Positions 61,622 through 64,000 of a stretch of 64,000 bases of DNA are shown here, piece by piece. Position 1 is the stretch's first letter, and every line of letters starts with the position of its first letter. Made by a program: the position numbers and the translations under genes. The stretch comes from Paenibacillus polymyxa. GTDB taxonomy: Bacteria; Bacillota; Bacilli; Paenibacillales; Paenibacillaceae. The notes under the pieces are model-generated. The model worked only from the letters and a program-made list of their open reading frames with translations, was not told the DNA's origin and searched no databases. The stretch is from contig NZ_CP015423.1 in the NCBI RefSeq assembly GCF_001719045.1, positions 1,240,001 to 1,304,000 on the forward strand, written 5' to 3'.

Positions 61622-62134
61622 TTACATCCCGGTTCCGCGATCAGCCTGCTCACGAAGGATATAGTCCAGCTCGCGTTTGTCCACAACATAGGTACGGGCG
61701 ATCAGATCGTGAAGAGCCTGTTTCCTAGCCGTAAAGCCTGCCATGATAAAACCGACGAACAAAATGATGACTGATAGAAGCTTACTCCAGTAGCGTGCAC
61801 TTGCACGTCCAAAGCTGAGCTTATGGTTAAACTCATCTACCACAACGATGCCGAGAGCCAGCTTGCCCACCGTTGCTTTGCATTTGGACGATTCCATAAG
61901 CGCATAATATAGCCATATAGCTCCCCAATTCAGCAAGGTCTGCCCTATTGTTTTCATTGTAAAAGTATAAGTCGATCCATCTGAGATCAAAGAGCTTTCT
62001 GCCGGAGACGGTACCCAATCCCCTAAGGTCCGAATCACAAGCCAGATCAATCCAATTATTAAAAATACAAACCATACAATAAGGCTATCGATGATATAAG
62101 CCAAAGTTCGTTTCCAAAAACCTGCATACAGCAC
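61622..62134 (-). CDS. RDD-family membrane protein
   Basis: About 170 residues. AGFWKRTLAYIIDSLIVWFVFLI is the typical RDD opening; three to four hydrophobic segments follow, with KATVGKLALGIVVVD and ALHDLIARTYVV. Function of RDD proteins is mostly unknown. GTG 62134 is preferred, with GGAGG 7 nt upstream; an in-frame ATG 42 nt earlier lacks such a site. Confidence 0.75.
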   Translation of the reverse strand: MLYAGFWKRTLAYIIDSLIVWFVFLIIGLIWLVIRTLGDWVPSPAESSLISDGSTYTFTMKTIGQTLLNWGAIWLYYALMESSKCKATVGKLALGIVVVDEFNHKLSFGRASARYWSKLLSVIILFVGFIMAGFTARKQALHDLIARTYVVDKRELDYILREQADRGTGM

Positions 62135-62196
62135 GTTATCCCCTCCAAATGTTGTGTACTTTTCTGATTTCAGCATTTTGCGAAATCCTTAATTTA

Positions 62197-64000
62197 CTAT
62201 TTCGTGCCGTCAAAGAAATCCAGCTCGGAGAGATCATTTTCGAAAGCAAAAAAGCGTTTGGGTCCCAGATGCAGCAATTCATCTCGGCGGGTAATCGGGA
62301 CTACATAAAAGCCCCAGCGGCTATCTCCGACAAAAACAAAATATTTCGTTTCCCCATTACGGATGGAGTCCGTATCATCCTGCGGGATATCCCGCCCGTA
62401 CAGCACGGCAATTTCCTCATACGGCATGGGTTCAAAAGCTTCTGGCCGACTACGGTACACATGACGCTGACGCAGCTTGCCGCCGTCGGCCGTCAGGAAG
62501 AACTCTACCTCAGCCGCATGAGACGGCCGGGAAATAGAACCGCGTACCCGGTTGCTTTCCAAATTCGCAATCAGCTCTTTCTCGCGTCCCGTATGTGTCC
62601 ATGCGCTGACCGTGTACGGAATAGCCGGAATATGATTGGTAATGACAGGCTCAATCGTGCCCATTTTTTTAGCGTTCAGGTAACGGATAGCCCCGCGCAG
62701 ACAGGCCATTTTCAACTCAGGTACCCGGCTGAGGTCCTCTGCCTTTTGACGGAACTCAATACTGCGCCCTGGTACAAATTCCTTGAGTGCTTCGCGAAAT
62801 ACGTCAATCCGGCAGGACTGCCCAGTTAGCTTGATAATCGAATAATCCTGCAAGCGCCCCTCCAGATAAAACTCATCCAGAAACTTGCGCACAATATTGT
62901 AGATGTCTGCCTTAAGAAGCTGCTGTATCTCCCGAATGTTAAACACCACATCAGGCAACCCATATTCATCACGAAACCGTCCGTTCTCGATGACTGATAC
63001 TAGCCAACGATCCATCACTGCAATGTTCAGGTCGCTTTCAGCAGATAATACCTGCTCGGATTCGAAGCGGCTGCGCAAGATCCCCGTACGTAGAAAAAAT
63101 TCCTTTTTCATATTTTCTGCCGCGCTCCACAATAGATGAAAATTACTCAGTACCCGCTGATATTCATCCCGTGTAGCATGCTCATACTGTTTGAACGCGG
63201 TAGGCAAGATGGCCTCTGCCTCTCGGTAGCGCTCCTCCAGTCCCGCATATACAGCATCTACACCAAACTCATCCACATGACGGTACAAATCTCCTGAAGG
63301 AATACCGATCAGGGCATCAATATCGGTGTCAGGCAAACGAGTCTCGGCAGCATAATAACCTGCAAATACAATTTTCATAAACTGCATAATCCGATACGTC
63401 AGATTGTTTCCACCAAAATTGGTATCCCCATTTTCATACGTTGTGTGAATATCCAGCTTGTAAGCAATACGTCCGTCCTCAATTCGGAATCGGCAGGAAG
63501 ACAAATCTGTGGTGCCTCCACCACAATCAATGACAAGTGCCTGATACTCCTCACCGTCCGCAAAAGTCCCTCGTTCCATCTGGTCTGCCAGCGTGTTGTA
63601 CAGCACAGCCAGCCCTTCGTCCAGCGCATCCTCCGCTTCGATCTGGTAATCAGGCAAAATATCACTAAACATCTCTATAAACTGGGGCTGCAGCTTGACC
63701 GGAGCAGAAAAGTGCAGGTTGCGGAACCGACACTTAAATTGCTGCTCGGCTGTAGCAATCACATAACGGATAAAAGCAGCTAAAATATCACTGCGGGAAG
63801 CGGTTGCTGTATTCCCCTCGGAATCCATTAATTCCTCGATTCGCTTATAATCGTTGACCCACCGCTTGATCCCTCGCAATACTGTCGCACGGCTGCCTGC
63901 CACGTCAGATCCACGTAGTGCATCCTCCCCAAATACATAAAGGATATGTTCCGGATTGGAGCAGTCTGCGACGCGAATAGCAGTCGGCAATACTTCGATC
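62197..64000 (-). CDS. Hsp70-like ATPase (partial, N-terminus beyond window)
   Basis: At least 600 residues. VIDCGGGTTDLSSCRF is the actin/Hsp70 phosphate-2 motif; LTGQSCRIDVFREALKEF matches the adenosine-motif region. The C-terminal part (YTVSAWTHTGREKELIANLES ... SRWGFYVVPI) has no canonical substrate-binding domain. Such divergent Hsp70-like proteins occur in some secretion and contractile-injection loci. The frame is open through the right edge, so the first residues (the phosphate-1 motif) are missing. First visible gene of the operon. Confidence 0.8.
   Translation of the reverse strand, partial: IEVLPTAIRVADCSNPEHILYVFGEDALRGSDVAGSRATVLRGIKRWVNDYKRIEELMDSEGNTATASRSDILAAFIRYVIATAEQQFKCRFRNLHFSAPVKLQPQFIEMFSDILPDYQIEAEDALDEGLAVLYNTLADQMERGTFADGEEYQALVIDCGGGTTDLSSCRFRIEDGRIAYKLDIHTTYENGDTNFGGNNLTYRIMQFMKIVFAGYYAAETRLPDTDIDALIGIPSGDLYRHVDEFGVDAVYAGLEERYREAEAILPTAFKQYEHATRDEYQRVLSNFHLLWSAAENMKKEFFLRTGILRSRFESEQVLSAESDLNIAVMDRWLVSVIENGRFRDEYGLPDVVFNIREIQQLLKADIYNIVRKFLDEFYLEGRLQDYSIIKLTGQSCRIDVFREALKEFVPGRSIEFRQKAEDLSRVPELKMACLRGAIRYLNAKKMGTIEPVITNHIPAIPYTVSAWTHTGREKELIANLESNRVRGSISRPSHAAEVEFFLTADGGKLRQRHVYRSRPEAFEPMPYEEIAVLYGRDIPQDDTDSIRNGETKYFVFVGDSRWGFYVVPITRRDELLHLGPKRFFAFENDLSELDFFDGTK

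Overview
The window looks like chromosome of a low-to-mid G+C, spore-forming, plant-polymer-degrading Firmicute, most likely Paenibacillus of the polymyxa group. The reasons are strong AGGAGG-type ribosome binding sites, frequent TTG and GTG starts, a PL1 pectate lyase and a GH5-CBM3 endoglucanase, two bacillopeptidase-F-like subtilases, a FabV enoyl reductase, and exosporium-type genes (collagen-like protein, DUF4183). This is inferred from gene content; no rRNA or tRNA is present.

Layout. 1-1141: collagen-like gene (cut by the window edge) with a sigma-K-like promoter, beside a DUF4183 gene. 1303-7200: cyclase-family hydrolase, pectate lyase behind two cre-like boxes, an OppD-type ATPase without its usual partners, and a response regulator/histidine kinase pair. 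7369-13753: a secreted Lys/Ala/His-rich protein and a 1906-aa protein made of about 168 decapeptides with a 510-bp higher-order DNA repeat. 13943-17811: fabV and small conserved genes, plus a perfect Fur box that serves no annotated gene. 17931-25627: two paralogous S8 proteases, each with a free-standing consensus Shine-Dalgarno sequence about 100 nt upstream of its own. 26148-33000: ArsR-SulP pair, rtcB-AAA ATPase pair behind a structured leader, and an MFS pump behind a near-textbook ribosome-mediated attenuator. 33112-42577: tcyABC-like cystine importer, second MFS transporter, GlsB-like protein, a YkgJ-like cysteine-cluster gene that appears to start at CTG, CE7 esterase, luciferase-like monooxygenase and the endoglucanase. 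42982-47576: glycerol dehydrogenase/dihydroxyacetone kinase pair with a divergent PocR-AraC regulator.

About 47780-53680 is an accessory island. It holds decayed small genes, an IS110 transposase fragment fused in frame to an ADP-ribosylglycohydrolase, a serine recombinase, an XRE repressor with four operator-like sites, an iteron-like array and a replication-type HTH protein. Diverged direct repeats flank it.

53768-64000 (reverse strand, running off the right edge) is the most interesting block: an Hsp70-like protein, an RDD membrane protein, a 50-aa protein, an uncharacterised 256-aa protein, a DcrB/Eag-type chaperone, a VgrG-like spike, a DUF4280 PAAR-like tip, a second VgrG-like protein with a deaminase-type toxin tail, and an Imm3-like immunity protein. 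It reads as a spike-delivered polymorphic toxin locus in a Gram-positive. No sheath or tube gene lies within the window.
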